A DNA stretch of 6,695 nt. It comes from Stenotrophomonas sp. (GTDB lineage Bacteria > Pseudomonadota > Gammaproteobacteria > Xanthomonadales > Xanthomonadaceae). Both the position numbers and the translations under genes were made by a program. This document shows, piece by piece, positions 1-5,328 of this stretch; position 1 is the stretch's first letter, and each line of letters begins with the position of its first letter. The stretch is taken from assembly GCA_003510825.1 (NCBI GenBank), contig DOKO01000188.1:1-6695 (forward strand). The letters are read 5' to 3'. The notes below the pieces were generated by a model, which was not told the origin of the DNA, did not search any database, and was given only the letters and a program-made list of their open reading frames with translations.

Positions 1-362
1 CCGGAGGTTTCCAGCGAGACGTCCATGCCGGCATCGCAGAGCTTCTGCAGCAGCACCAGGCAGCGCTTCTGCGCCAGCGGCTCGCCGCCGGTCACGCAGA
101 CATGGCGCACGCCCTGGGCCAGCACCTCGGCCACGATGTCGTCGATATCCCACCAGGTGCCGCCGTGGAAGGCGTAGGCCGTGTCGCAGTAGTTGCAGCG
201 CAGCGGGCAGCCGGTCAGGCGCACGAACACGGTCGGCCAGCCGGCGGTATCGGCTTCGCCCTGCAGCGAGGTGAAGATCTCGGTGATCTTCAGCCGGGGC
301 AGCGGCGACTGCACGATTTCGCTGGGGGTAGCGACGGCGGCGGACGGGGAAACGGCGGTCAT
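1..362 (-). CDS. queE: 7-carboxy-7-deazaguanine synthase QueE, N-terminal 120 residues (cut by the window edge)
   Basis: This radical SAM enzyme converts 6-carboxy-5,6,7,8-tetrahydropterin to 7-carboxy-7-deazaguanine, the ring-contraction step in making preQ0 and queuosine. The frame opens with ATG at 362 and stays open to the left edge, so the C-terminal part is missing. Visible landmarks are KITEIFTSLQGE at residues 25-36, typical of the QueE N-terminus; the cluster motif TGCPLRCNYCDT with Cys52, Cys56 and Cys59 in the canonical CX3CX2C spacing that binds the 4Fe-4S cluster; and the SAM-binding GGEP-type motif VTGGEPL at 90-96. The first 20 or so residues are a low-complexity Ala/Ser/Pro lead. 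The Shine-Dalgarno is weak (GAAGAAG at about -17 to -11), and another upstream ATG at 379 is out of frame and stops after six codons. It lies 178 bp downstream of cpoB on the same strand, a linkage common in Gammaproteobacteria without an obvious functional tie. Family assignment is firm; the start is fairly sure. Confidence 0.95.
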   Translation of the reverse strand, partial: MTAVSPSAAVATPSEIVQSPLPRLKITEIFTSLQGEADTAGWPTVFVRLTGCPLRCNYCDTAYAFHGGTWWDIDDIVAEVLAQGVRHVCVTGGEPLAQKRCLVLLQKLCDAGMDVSLETS

Positions 363-419
363 GGCGGGGACTTCTTCATGGAACACGTGGCGGGGGGGCT
401 ACCGTGGCTGGTAACGAAT

Positions 420-444
420 GCAGCCGAGCATGGCTCGGCTCCAC
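420..444 (-). repeat. GTGG-type palindromic repeat, SMAG/REP-like (copy 1)
   Basis: This is an imperfectly flanked palindrome with 8-bp arms AGCCGAGC (422-429) and GCTCGGCT (433-440) around a 3-nt loop. Read on the minus strand it begins GTGG (444-441) and ends in GC. The form, a tetranucleotide GTAG or GTGG followed by a GC-rich stem-loop, is what is known for the SMAG family of REP-like elements in Stenotrophomonas maltophilia. The family name is inferred from that resemblance. It shares its stem and the adjoining AACGAA/GC flank with the copy 65 bp away. It lies between cpoB and queE and would be transcribed in any queE leader. Confidence 0.75.
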
Positions 445-484
445 AACAGGCAACCGGGCAGCATTACCGCCGCCGGAAACGAAA

Positions 485-510
485 GCAGCCGAGCATGGGC
501 TCGGCTCTAC
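485..510 (-). repeat. GTAG-type palindromic repeat, SMAG/REP-like (copy 2)
   Basis: This is the second palindrome in the cpoB-queE spacer, in the same orientation as copy 1. Its arms are AGCCGAGC (487-494) and GCTCGGCT (499-506) around a 4-nt loop, and the minus strand starts with the exact tetranucleotide GTAG (510-507). On the minus strand the hairpin is followed by the moderately T-rich GCTTTCGTTT, so it could weaken or end transcription after cpoB. The U-run is too broken to call an intrinsic terminator. REP-like elements in this position often stabilise the upstream mRNA end; that role is inference. Confidence 0.8.
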
Positions 511-519
511 AGGTTACGT

Positions 520-525
520 ATTGTA
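520..525 (-). promoter_or_regulatory. candidate -10 element for queE (TACAAT)
   Basis: On the minus strand the hexamer TACAAT matches five of six bases of the sigma-70 -10 consensus. It lies just after the cpoB stop codon and about 160 bp upstream of the queE start. No good -35 hexamer is visible at 16-18 bp spacing, because that region is the GC-rich cpoB 3' end. If it is used, both palindromes would fall inside the queE 5' untranslated leader. This is a weak call based on one element only. Confidence 0.3.
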
Positions 526-540
526 CGCCGGGTCAGCGGA

Positions 541-1359
541 TCAGCGGATCTGCTTGCCCAGGCGGATCGACTGCAGGCGGTCCTGCGCGGTGCGCGCGGC
601 GTCCGAGCCCGGGTACTGCGCCACGACGGTTTCCAGGGTCTGCTGGGCCTGGTCGACCTTGCCTTCGCCATACAGCGAGAGGCCAACCTTGAGCAGGCCG
701 CCGGAGGCCTTGTCGTGGGTGGGATAACGCGAGATCAGTTCGCGGAACTGGGTCTCGGCCATCGGGAAATTGCGGGTGGCGTAGTAGCTCTCACCCAGCC
801 AATACAGCGCATTGGGGGTGTAGACGCCGTTCGGGTACAGCTCCAGGAAGCTCAGGAACAGCTGCGCCGAATCGTCGTACTTGCCAGCCTTGAGGGCATC
901 GAAGGCGACGTTGTACGAGGTGCGTTCATCACCGGTCGCCGCGAGGCTGCCCGGGTCGCCATGCACCGAAGGCGGCCGCTCGGAAGTGGCCGCTGCAGTG
1001 GGCTGCGCCGGGGCCGCGGGGGCCGTCGACGAGGTGGCCGGAACAGGCGGCAGGGCCGGCGCTGCATTGCCCCCTTCCAACCGGTTCAGGCGGCTGTCCA
1101 GATCCAGGTACTGGTCCTGGGCAGACTGCTTGAGCTGGGCGTTTTCGTGCTGGATCTGCTCGAGGGTCGACTGCAGGCTGGTGACCTGCTGCCGCAGCTG
1201 ATTGATCTGGTTCAACAGGTCCTGGTTGGCACTGTTGTTGTACATCTGCTGCTCGAGGGAACCGACACGGTCGGCCAGGCTCTGCCGCTGTGCATGCGCC
1301 GGTGCGGCAGCCACGAGGGCTGCCGCAACGACCAGCATCAGTTTGATGCCAATGCGCAT
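541..1359 (-). CDS. cpoB: CpoB (YbgF), periplasmic coiled-coil/TPR coordinator of Tol-Pal and septal peptidoglycan synthesis
   Basis: CpoB is a periplasmic protein that binds TolA and, in E. coli, PBP1B, coordinating peptidoglycan synthesis with outer-membrane constriction at the septum. The 272-residue product begins with a Sec signal peptide: hydrophobic core at about 7-20 and likely cleavage after AHA at 21-23. Residues 24-95 are a Gln/Leu-rich heptad-like segment that fits the trimerising N-terminal coiled coil. Residues 97-130 form an Ala/Pro/Thr linker. Residues 146-255 carry three tetratricopeptide repeats, recognisable from AFDALKAGKYDDSAQLF (152-168), ALYWLGESYYATRNF (184-198) and GLSLYGEGKVDQAQQTLETV (226-245). 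This is the usual architecture and length for the family. It starts 3 bp after the pal stop with no convincing Shine-Dalgarno, so translation is probably coupled to pal. It is the last tol-pal gene before the repeat-bearing spacer. Confidence 0.96.
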   Translation of the reverse strand: MRIGIKLMLVVAAALVAAAPAHAQRQSLADRVGSLEQQMYNNSANQDLLNQINQLRQQVTSLQSTLEQIQHENAQLKQSAQDQYLDLDSRLNRLEGGNAAPALPPVPATSSTAPAAPAQPTAAATSERPPSVHGDPGSLAATGDERTSYNVAFDALKAGKYDDSAQLFLSFLELYPNGVYTPNALYWLGESYYATRNFPMAETQFRELISRYPTHDKASGGLLKVGLSLYGEGKVDQAQQTLETVVAQYPGSDAARTAQDRLQSIRLGKQIR

Positions 1360-1362
1360 GGA

Positions 1363-1878
1363 TTACTGCGCGGTGTAGACGATTTCGACGCGACGGTTCT
1401 GCGACCAGCAGGACTCGTTCGACTCGGTGCAGACCGGACGCTCTTCACCGTAGGACACGACGGTCAGCTGCGAAGCCGAGCCACCGTTGGCCTGCAGGGC
1501 CGAGTTGACGCCGTTGCCACGACGCTCGCCCAGGGCCTGGTTGTACGCGCGCGAACCGCGCTCGTCGGTGTGGCCCTGCAGGGTGATGCGCGAGGACGGA
1601 CGGTCACGCAGGTACTTGGCGTGGCAAGCCATGATGGCCTGGAATTCCGGCTTCACTTCTTCCTTGTCCAGGTCGAAGTAGACAACGCGCTGGCGCAGGC
1701 AAGCGTCGGTGTCCAGGTCACCCGGGCCGTACAGGCCGGAGGTGGCCGGAGCGGTCGGGGCGGTGGTCGAACCGGTGTCGACCGGAGCTGCCGGCTCTTC
1801 CTTCACCTTCTTGGAGCAACCGGCCAGGACGGCCACAGACAGCAGGGAAACAAGCAGAACGCGGGTGGACTTGTTCAT
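1363..1878 (-). CDS. pal: Pal, peptidoglycan-associated outer-membrane lipoprotein
   Basis: Pal anchors the outer membrane to peptidoglycan and is the outer partner of TolB and TolA. The 171-residue product has a lipoprotein signal peptide ending in the lipobox LAGC with Cys21. Ser at +2 is consistent with Lol sorting to the outer membrane. A Thr/Ala/Pro-rich tether (about 28-47) leads to an OmpA-like domain (about 62-168). The domain includes VVYFDLDKEEV (65-75) and the peptidoglycan-binding signature GHTDERGSRAYNQALGERR (102-120); Asp105 and Arg120 are at the positions expected to contact meso-diaminopimelate. Three segments match the family closely: VSYGEERP, SQNRRVEIVY and the signature itself. 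The ATG at 1878 is chosen over a TTG 39 bp upstream because it begins the signal peptide and has AAGGT six bases before it. Unlike E. coli Pal, the mature domain has four extra cysteines (60, 85, 150, 157). It ends 3 bp before cpoB. Confidence 0.97.
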   Translation of the reverse strand: MNKSTRVLLVSLLSVAVLAGCSKKVKEEPAAPVDTGSTTAPTAPATSGLYGPGDLDTDACLRQRVVYFDLDKEEVKPEFQAIMACHAKYLRDRPSSRITLQGHTDERGSRAYNQALGERRGNGVNSALQANGGSASQLTVVSYGEERPVCTESNESCWSQNRRVEIVYTAQ

Positions 1879-1884
1879 GGCAAT

Positions 1885-1889
1885 ACCTT
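1885..1889 (-). promoter_or_regulatory. ribosome binding site of pal
   Basis: AAGGT on the minus strand lies 6 bases upstream of the ATG at 1878. It supports the lipoprotein-signal start over the in-frame TTG at 1917. The rest of the 62-bp tolB-pal gap (1879-1940) holds an AT-rich patch next to the tolB stop (minus-strand GTTAATATTTTCC), unusual in this GC-rich locus. It could hold a promoter, but I see no convincing -35/-10 pair. Confidence 0.6.
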
Positions 1890-1940
1890 TGTGGCTCCTA
1901 GGCCGATGAGGGGTCAATACAGGAAAATATTAACACTCTT

Positions 1941-3260
1941 TTAGCGCTGGGTACGGTATGGCGACCAAGCCGGTTCGCGCACGTCACCATCGGCCAGCAC
2001 CAGGCGCTGGCGGACGCGCCCATCGGCCGACACGGCATACAGCACACCACGGCCACCTTCGCGTGCGGCGTACAGCACCATGCTCGCATTCGGGGCGAAG
2101 CTCGGCGACTCGTCCAGCGAGCCCACCGACAGGGTGTTCCAGCGCGGGGAGCCCAGCGAGCTGTCCATCACCGCGATCTTGTAGCTGTTGCCCGAGCCCT
2201 GTGCCACGGCGATCTTCTTGCCGTCATAGGACACCGAGGGCTTGGCGTTGTAGTTGCCCTGGAAGGTCACGCGCTCGGCACTGCCGCCGCCGGCGCCCAC
2301 CTTGTAGACCTGCGGACGGCCGCCGCGGTCGGAGGTGAAGTACACCGCGCTGCCATCCGGGGCCCAGGTCGGCTCGGTATCGATGGCGAAGTGGTTGGTC
2401 AGCTGGGTCAGCTGCTTGCTGCCCAGGTCCATCACGTAGATCTCCGGGTTGCCCGAGCGCGACAGGGTCAGGGCCAGCTTGCGGCCGTCCGGCGAGAAGG
2501 CCGGGGCGCTGTTGATGCCGCGGAAGCTGGTGACCAGCTCACGGGCGCCGGTGGAGATGTTCTGGATGTAGATGGCCGAGTTGCCACGCTCGAAGCTGAC
2601 GTAGGCGAGCTTGCCGCCATCCGGGCTCCACGACGGCGACAGCAGCGGCTCGGCAGAGCGGACGATGGTCTGCGGGTTGTAGCCGTCAGAGTCGGCGACC
2701 ATCAGCGCGTAGCGCATGGCATCGCCCTTGCCGCTGGCGGTGACATAGGCGATGCGGGTCCAGAAGGCGCCGCGGACACCGGTGATCTTCTCGTAGATGG
2801 CATCGGCCATCTGGTGGGCCACGTCGCGCATGGCGTTGCCGCGTGCGGTCATGGCCAGGCCCAGCAGGCGCTCGCCCTTGGGCACGTCGAACAGTTCGTA
2901 CTCGACGCGGTAGGCGCCGGCACCGGCGTCGATGACGCGGCCGACGACGATGTAGTTCTGCTTCAGTGCGCGCCAGGTCGGGAACTGGATCTCGCCGCCA
3001 CGGGTCGGCTTTTCCACGATCTGCGCTTCGGGCAGCGTGCGGAACTGGCCCGAACGCTCCAGGTCGGCGCGGACGACGCCGGCCACATCGGTCTGCGGGG
3101 CGCCGGCCGAACCCTGGTAGGGCATCGGGACGACGGTGATCGGCAGCGCGGAGGCATTGCCGCCGATGATGTCGATATCCAGCCCCTTCTGCTGCGCGAC
3201 GGCAGCGAAAGGCAACAACAGGGCCGCAAACACGGCAAGCCAGCGAGGCATCTTCTTCAT
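1941..3260 (-). CDS. tolB: TolB, periplasmic beta-propeller of the Tol-Pal system
   Basis: TolB is a soluble periplasmic protein that binds Pal through its beta-propeller and TolA through its mobile N-terminus. It recycles Pal and lets the motor release or relocate it. The product is 439 residues, the usual family length. A signal peptide covers 1-22 (MKK start, hydrophobic core 8-21, cleavage near AVA|QQ), so the mature N-terminus containing DIDIIGG (28-34) corresponds to the TolA-binding TolB box. The alpha/beta N-terminal domain follows (about 40-165, including YIVVGRVID at 103-111). The six-bladed propeller is marked by repeats at 208-215 (SPSWSPDG), 252-259, 296-303, 340-347, 385-392 and 429-436. 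The ATG at 3260 is chosen because the signal peptide starts there; an in-frame TTG 75 bp upstream would add a non-signal-like stretch. Its Shine-Dalgarno is weak. It is separated from the upstream gene by 146 bp, so it may have its own promoter. Confidence 0.97.
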   Translation of the reverse strand: MKKMPRWLAVFAALLLPFAAVAQQKGLDIDIIGGNASALPITVVPMPYQGSAGAPQTDVAGVVRADLERSGQFRTLPEAQIVEKPTRGGEIQFPTWRALKQNYIVVGRVIDAGAGAYRVEYELFDVPKGERLLGLAMTARGNAMRDVAHQMADAIYEKITGVRGAFWTRIAYVTASGKGDAMRYALMVADSDGYNPQTIVRSAEPLLSPSWSPDGGKLAYVSFERGNSAIYIQNISTGARELVTSFRGINSAPAFSPDGRKLALTLSRSGNPEIYVMDLGSKQLTQLTNHFAIDTEPTWAPDGSAVYFTSDRGGRPQVYKVGAGGGSAERVTFQGNYNAKPSVSYDGKKIAVAQGSGNSYKIAVMDSSLGSPRWNTLSVGSLDESPSFAPNASMVLYAAREGGRGVLYAVSADGRVRQRLVLADGDVREPAWSPYRTQR

Positions 3261-3406
3261 GGAGCGCTCAATAAAGGGGAAACCGGACAGATGGATAACA
3301 AAACGGGGGTGAACCGCTTCGCAATCATGAACCAAGGGTACGTGAAAGCAGAGTCACTTGAGCGCTGCGAATCACGCACCCTTAACGAAAATCGAGGAGC
3401 TGATGC
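3261..3406 (-). promoter_or_regulatory. tolB leader with a possible internal promoter and a 9-bp inverted repeat
   Basis: This is the only substantial gap inside the tol cluster. On the minus strand a TTGCGA hexamer (3324-3319) and a TGTTAT hexamer (3300-3295) are 18 bp apart, each matching four of six sigma-70 consensus bases. They lie about 35-60 bp before the tolB ATG. A 9-bp inverted repeat, TTGAGCGCT, occurs at 3358-3366 on the plus strand, with its reverse complement at 3263-3271 immediately before tolB; the AGCGCT core is itself palindromic. E. coli also has a promoter inside the tol-pal cluster, upstream of tolB, which makes an internal promoter plausible. The exact elements are uncertain. 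Confidence 0.3.
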
Positions 3407-3823
3407 CTATTCGGCGACAAAGGTCAGCCGCAGATTCCGCACGTACACACGCTCAAAGCCCTTGCTGGGCAACGGCTGGGCCCTGCGGACCGCATTTTCG
3501 AGGGATGTCCGCCCGACTGCATCGAACTGACAGTCCGCCTCCGCCTGGACGTCGATAACCTTACCGGTTGGCAGCTGCAGGATCCACGCGGTGCAGCGCT
3601 GGCCCGGCAGCACCGAAGGCGGACGAAGCCACTGCTCCAGAACGCGCGCGCGGATCGCCTCGGCGTAAGCCTGCGTCAGCGCAGCATCCACAGTGCGGGC
3701 CGGAGCGGAGCGCTCGGCGGCCGATAGCGCCAACGCCATCGGCAGCAACAACCCGAACGCAGACAGCCGAAGCGCCGCCGTCCTGGCCGGCCCTCCCCAA
3801 CGCTGCGAACGAGCGTCGACCAT
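3407..3823 (-). CDS. stand-alone exported TolA C-terminal-domain paralogue (TonB/TolA-C fold), between tolA and tolB
   Basis: This 138-residue protein is not a standard member of the tol operon. Residues 1-36 look like an export signal or single membrane anchor: Arg-rich start, hydrophobic core LSAFGLLLPMALAL at 20-33, possible cleavage near LSAA. Residues 52-138 align without gaps to TolA residues 265-351 from the adjacent gene, about 41 of 87 positions being identical by hand count. Shared features include YAxAI, W...RPxSV, the GQRC motif, AQPLP, GFE and a C-terminal TF.A. Cys77 and Cys98 match TolA Cys290 and Cys311 with the same 21-residue spacing, suggesting the same disulfide. It lacks the TolA coiled-coil arm, so it cannot span the periplasm the same way. 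The ATG at 3823 is 4 bp after the tolA stop and has AGGA eight bases upstream, so it is probably translated with tolA. An origin by tandem duplication of tolA domain III is inferred. Its function is unknown: it may bind TolB, Pal or CpoB, or compete with TolA. Confidence 0.9.
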   Translation of the reverse strand: MVDARSQRWGGPARTAALRLSAFGLLLPMALALSAAERSAPARTVDAALTQAYAEAIRARVLEQWLRPPSVLPGQRCTAWILQLPTGKVIDVQAEADCQFDAVGRTSLENAVRRAQPLPSKGFERVYVRNLRLTFVAE

Positions 3824-3827
3824 CCCG

Positions 3828-4886
3828 TCAGTCCTGCGCCGTGAAGGTGAAGTTGATCGTGCGGTTGAACACCGACTCGAAGCCGCGATACGGCAACGGT
3901 TGCGCATTGAGCACCGCGGCCTCGATCGAACGCTTGCCGGCGTCGTCGTAGGGGCAGTTGGCGCCCACCTTGGCCTGCAGCACCTGGCCGCCCGGGATCT
4001 GGGTGATCGTCACCTGGCAGCGCTGGCCCAGCGGCACGCTGTCCGGACGCGTCCAGGCATCACGCACCTTGGCCTGGATGGCCGCAGCATACTTGGCGGA
4101 AAGATCGTCGCTGGTACCACCGCCACCGGCGGCCGGCTGGGCGGCACCGGTGCTGCCGGCCGGGGTCGTGCCTGCGGCGTTGCGGGCGGCGGCTACCTGG
4201 CGCAGCTTCTGCTCGGCCAGCTTGGCTTCCTTCTCGGCCTGCTCGCGCTTGGCCCGGATGTCGGCGATCTTCTTCTGCCGCTCGGCCTCGGCCTTGTCGG
4301 CCGCCACCTTCTGCTGGTCAGCGATCTTCTTCTTGGCGTCCTCTTCCTGCTGCTTGGCCAGGCGCGCCTTCTGCTCGGCTTCTTCCTGGCGCTTGCGTTC
4401 GGTCAGGTCGATCTGTTCCTGGCGGCGCTTGGCTTCCTGCTCCTGCTTGGCCTTCTCCTGCGAGATGGCCAGGGCATTGGCGGCTTCCTGGTCCTTGGTA
4501 TCCGGCTGCGCAACACGCTCCTGCGCCTGTTGCTGCTGCGGCGTGGGTGCGTCCTGCGGGCGCGGCTCCTCGATCGGCTGCGGCGGCGGGATGGTGTCTT
4601 CCGGCACGGGCACCGGCACCGGCTCGGCGACCGGTTCGGGCAGGTCTTCCAGTTTTTCCGACTGGCGCAGGGCCTGGCGCGCGGCAGCGGCCTCGGAGGA
4701 GGACAGCGCCAGGCTGGCTTCGACCGACGGGTCGCCGGCGGCGGCTTCGGTGTTGCGCTCCGGCGACCACAGCCAGGCCACGATGAAGACCAGCGCGACC
4801 AGCACGTGCACCAGCACGGCCAGCGCCAAGGGCAGGCCCCAGCCCGGTTCCTGCTTGTGCGGCGGTGGCAGGGTGTCAGCGTGCAT
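3828..4886 (-). CDS. tolA: TolA, inner-membrane anchored periplasm-spanning protein
   Basis: TolA transmits proton-motive force from TolQ-TolR to TolB and Pal and is a common entry receptor for group A colicins and filamentous phage. The 352-residue product shows three parts. A single N-terminal transmembrane helix spans about 17-40 with the conserved histidine at 27. A Lys/Glu/Ala/Gln-rich coiled-coil arm covers about 117-236. A C-terminal globular domain III covers about 258-352, with Cys290 and Cys311 placed for the domain disulfide and the AQPLP...GFE motif at 328-337. Two oddities stand out. A proline-rich stretch at 83-110, with Pro-Val and Pro-Glu alternation, recalls TonB. The residue four before His27 is Ala23 where E. 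coli TolA has Ser18 (paired with His22). The ATG at 4886 lies inside the tolR 3' end, overlapping it by 11 bp, which implies coupled translation. Domain III is duplicated as the next gene downstream. Confidence 0.96.
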   Translation of the reverse strand: MHADTLPPPHKQEPGWGLPLALAVLVHVLVALVFIVAWLWSPERNTEAAAGDPSVEASLALSSSEAAAARQALRQSEKLEDLPEPVAEPVPVPVPEDTIPPPQPIEEPRPQDAPTPQQQQAQERVAQPDTKDQEAANALAISQEKAKQEQEAKRRQEQIDLTERKRQEEAEQKARLAKQQEEDAKKKIADQQKVAADKAEAERQKKIADIRAKREQAEKEAKLAEQKLRQVAAARNAAGTTPAGSTGAAQPAAGGGGTSDDLSAKYAAAIQAKVRDAWTRPDSVPLGQRCQVTITQIPGGQVLQAKVGANCPYDDAGKRSIEAAVLNAQPLPYRGFESVFNRTINFTFTAQD

Positions 4887-5304
4887 TGGTGGCCAGGCCT
4901 ACCTTTTCGATCTTGGCGCGCTTGATGACATCCATCGCGTCGACGACCTTTTCATAGGCCACGGCACGGTCGGCGGCGACGATCACGCGCACGTCCTTGT
5001 CCTGTGCGGCGATGCCGGACAGGCGGCCCAGCAGCTCCTCGGCGCTGACCGCGGTCGGCTCCTTGGCGTCGGGCAGCTTCAGGCTCAGCTGGCCGTCCTG
5101 GCGGACCGAGACGACCACCGGGTCCTGCTTGCTTTCCAGCGCCTTGGCGTTGGACTGCGGCAGGTCGACATCGAAGCTCAGGGTAAGCAGCGGCGCGGTG
5201 ACCATGAAGATGATCAACAGCACCAGCATGACGTCGATGTAGGGAACGACGTTGATTTCCGATTTCAGCTTGCGGCGCTTGCGGCGACCGATGGCAGCGG
5301 ACAT
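4876..5304 (-). CDS. tolR: TolR, ExbD/TolR-family proton-channel subunit
   Basis: TolR is the single-pass inner-membrane partner of TolQ; its transmembrane aspartate carries the proton that drives TolA. The 142-residue product opens with a basic cytoplasmic segment (RRKRRKLK at 7-14). Next comes the family signature EINVVPYIDVMLVLLIIFMV at 16-35, with Asp24 at the position of the essential Asp23 of E. coli TolR. A short linker leads to a periplasmic ExbD-like domain (about 58-140, including DGQLSL, VRVIVAADRAVAYEKVVDAMD and a final KVGLAT). Length and arrangement are normal for the family. The ATG at 5304 has GGGAG eight bases upstream and follows the tolQ stop by 24 bp. The last 11 bp overlap the start of tolA. 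Confidence 0.97.
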   Translation of the reverse strand: MSAAIGRRKRRKLKSEINVVPYIDVMLVLLIIFMVTAPLLTLSFDVDLPQSNAKALESKQDPVVVSVRQDGQLSLKLPDAKEPTAVSAEELLGRLSGIAAQDKDVRVIVAADRAVAYEKVVDAMDVIKRAKIEKVGLATNAR

Positions 5305-5328
5305 GGCTTGGACTCCCGGGTCAGTCGC

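Noticed and set aside
485..510. Intrinsic terminator after cpoB
   Set aside because: The hairpin is strong but the following run is interrupted (GCTTTCGTTT). The repeat-family reading explains it better, so no terminator is called.
363..540. preQ1 riboswitch in front of queE
   Set aside because: I see none of the short C-rich loop plus A-rich tail pattern of preQ1 aptamers; only the two palindromes are visible.
533..548. Tandem 8-bp duplication TCCGCTGA at the cpoB stop codon
   Set aside because: Two copies of eight bases are compatible with chance or a small slippage event. The second TGA is out of frame, so it is not a tandem stop.
1879..1917. TTG-started N-terminal extension of Pal by 13 residues
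   Set aside because: The ATG at 1878 begins a proper lipoprotein signal peptide and has AAGGT at the right distance.
418..1944. Long plus-strand open frame (508 codons) opposite cpoB and pal
   Set aside because: It is antisense to two clearly recognised genes, has Arg/Gly/Val-rich composition with no recognisable domain, and is expected by chance in GC-rich DNA.
3261..3335. TTG-started N-terminal extension of TolB by 25 residues
   Set aside because: The extension would bury the clear MKK signal peptide; the ATG at 3260 gives the standard family length.
2391..3530. Plus-strand open frame (379 codons) opposite tolB
   Set aside because: It is a shadow of tolB with no recognisable motif; it also crosses the tolB leader and the end of the TolA-like gene.
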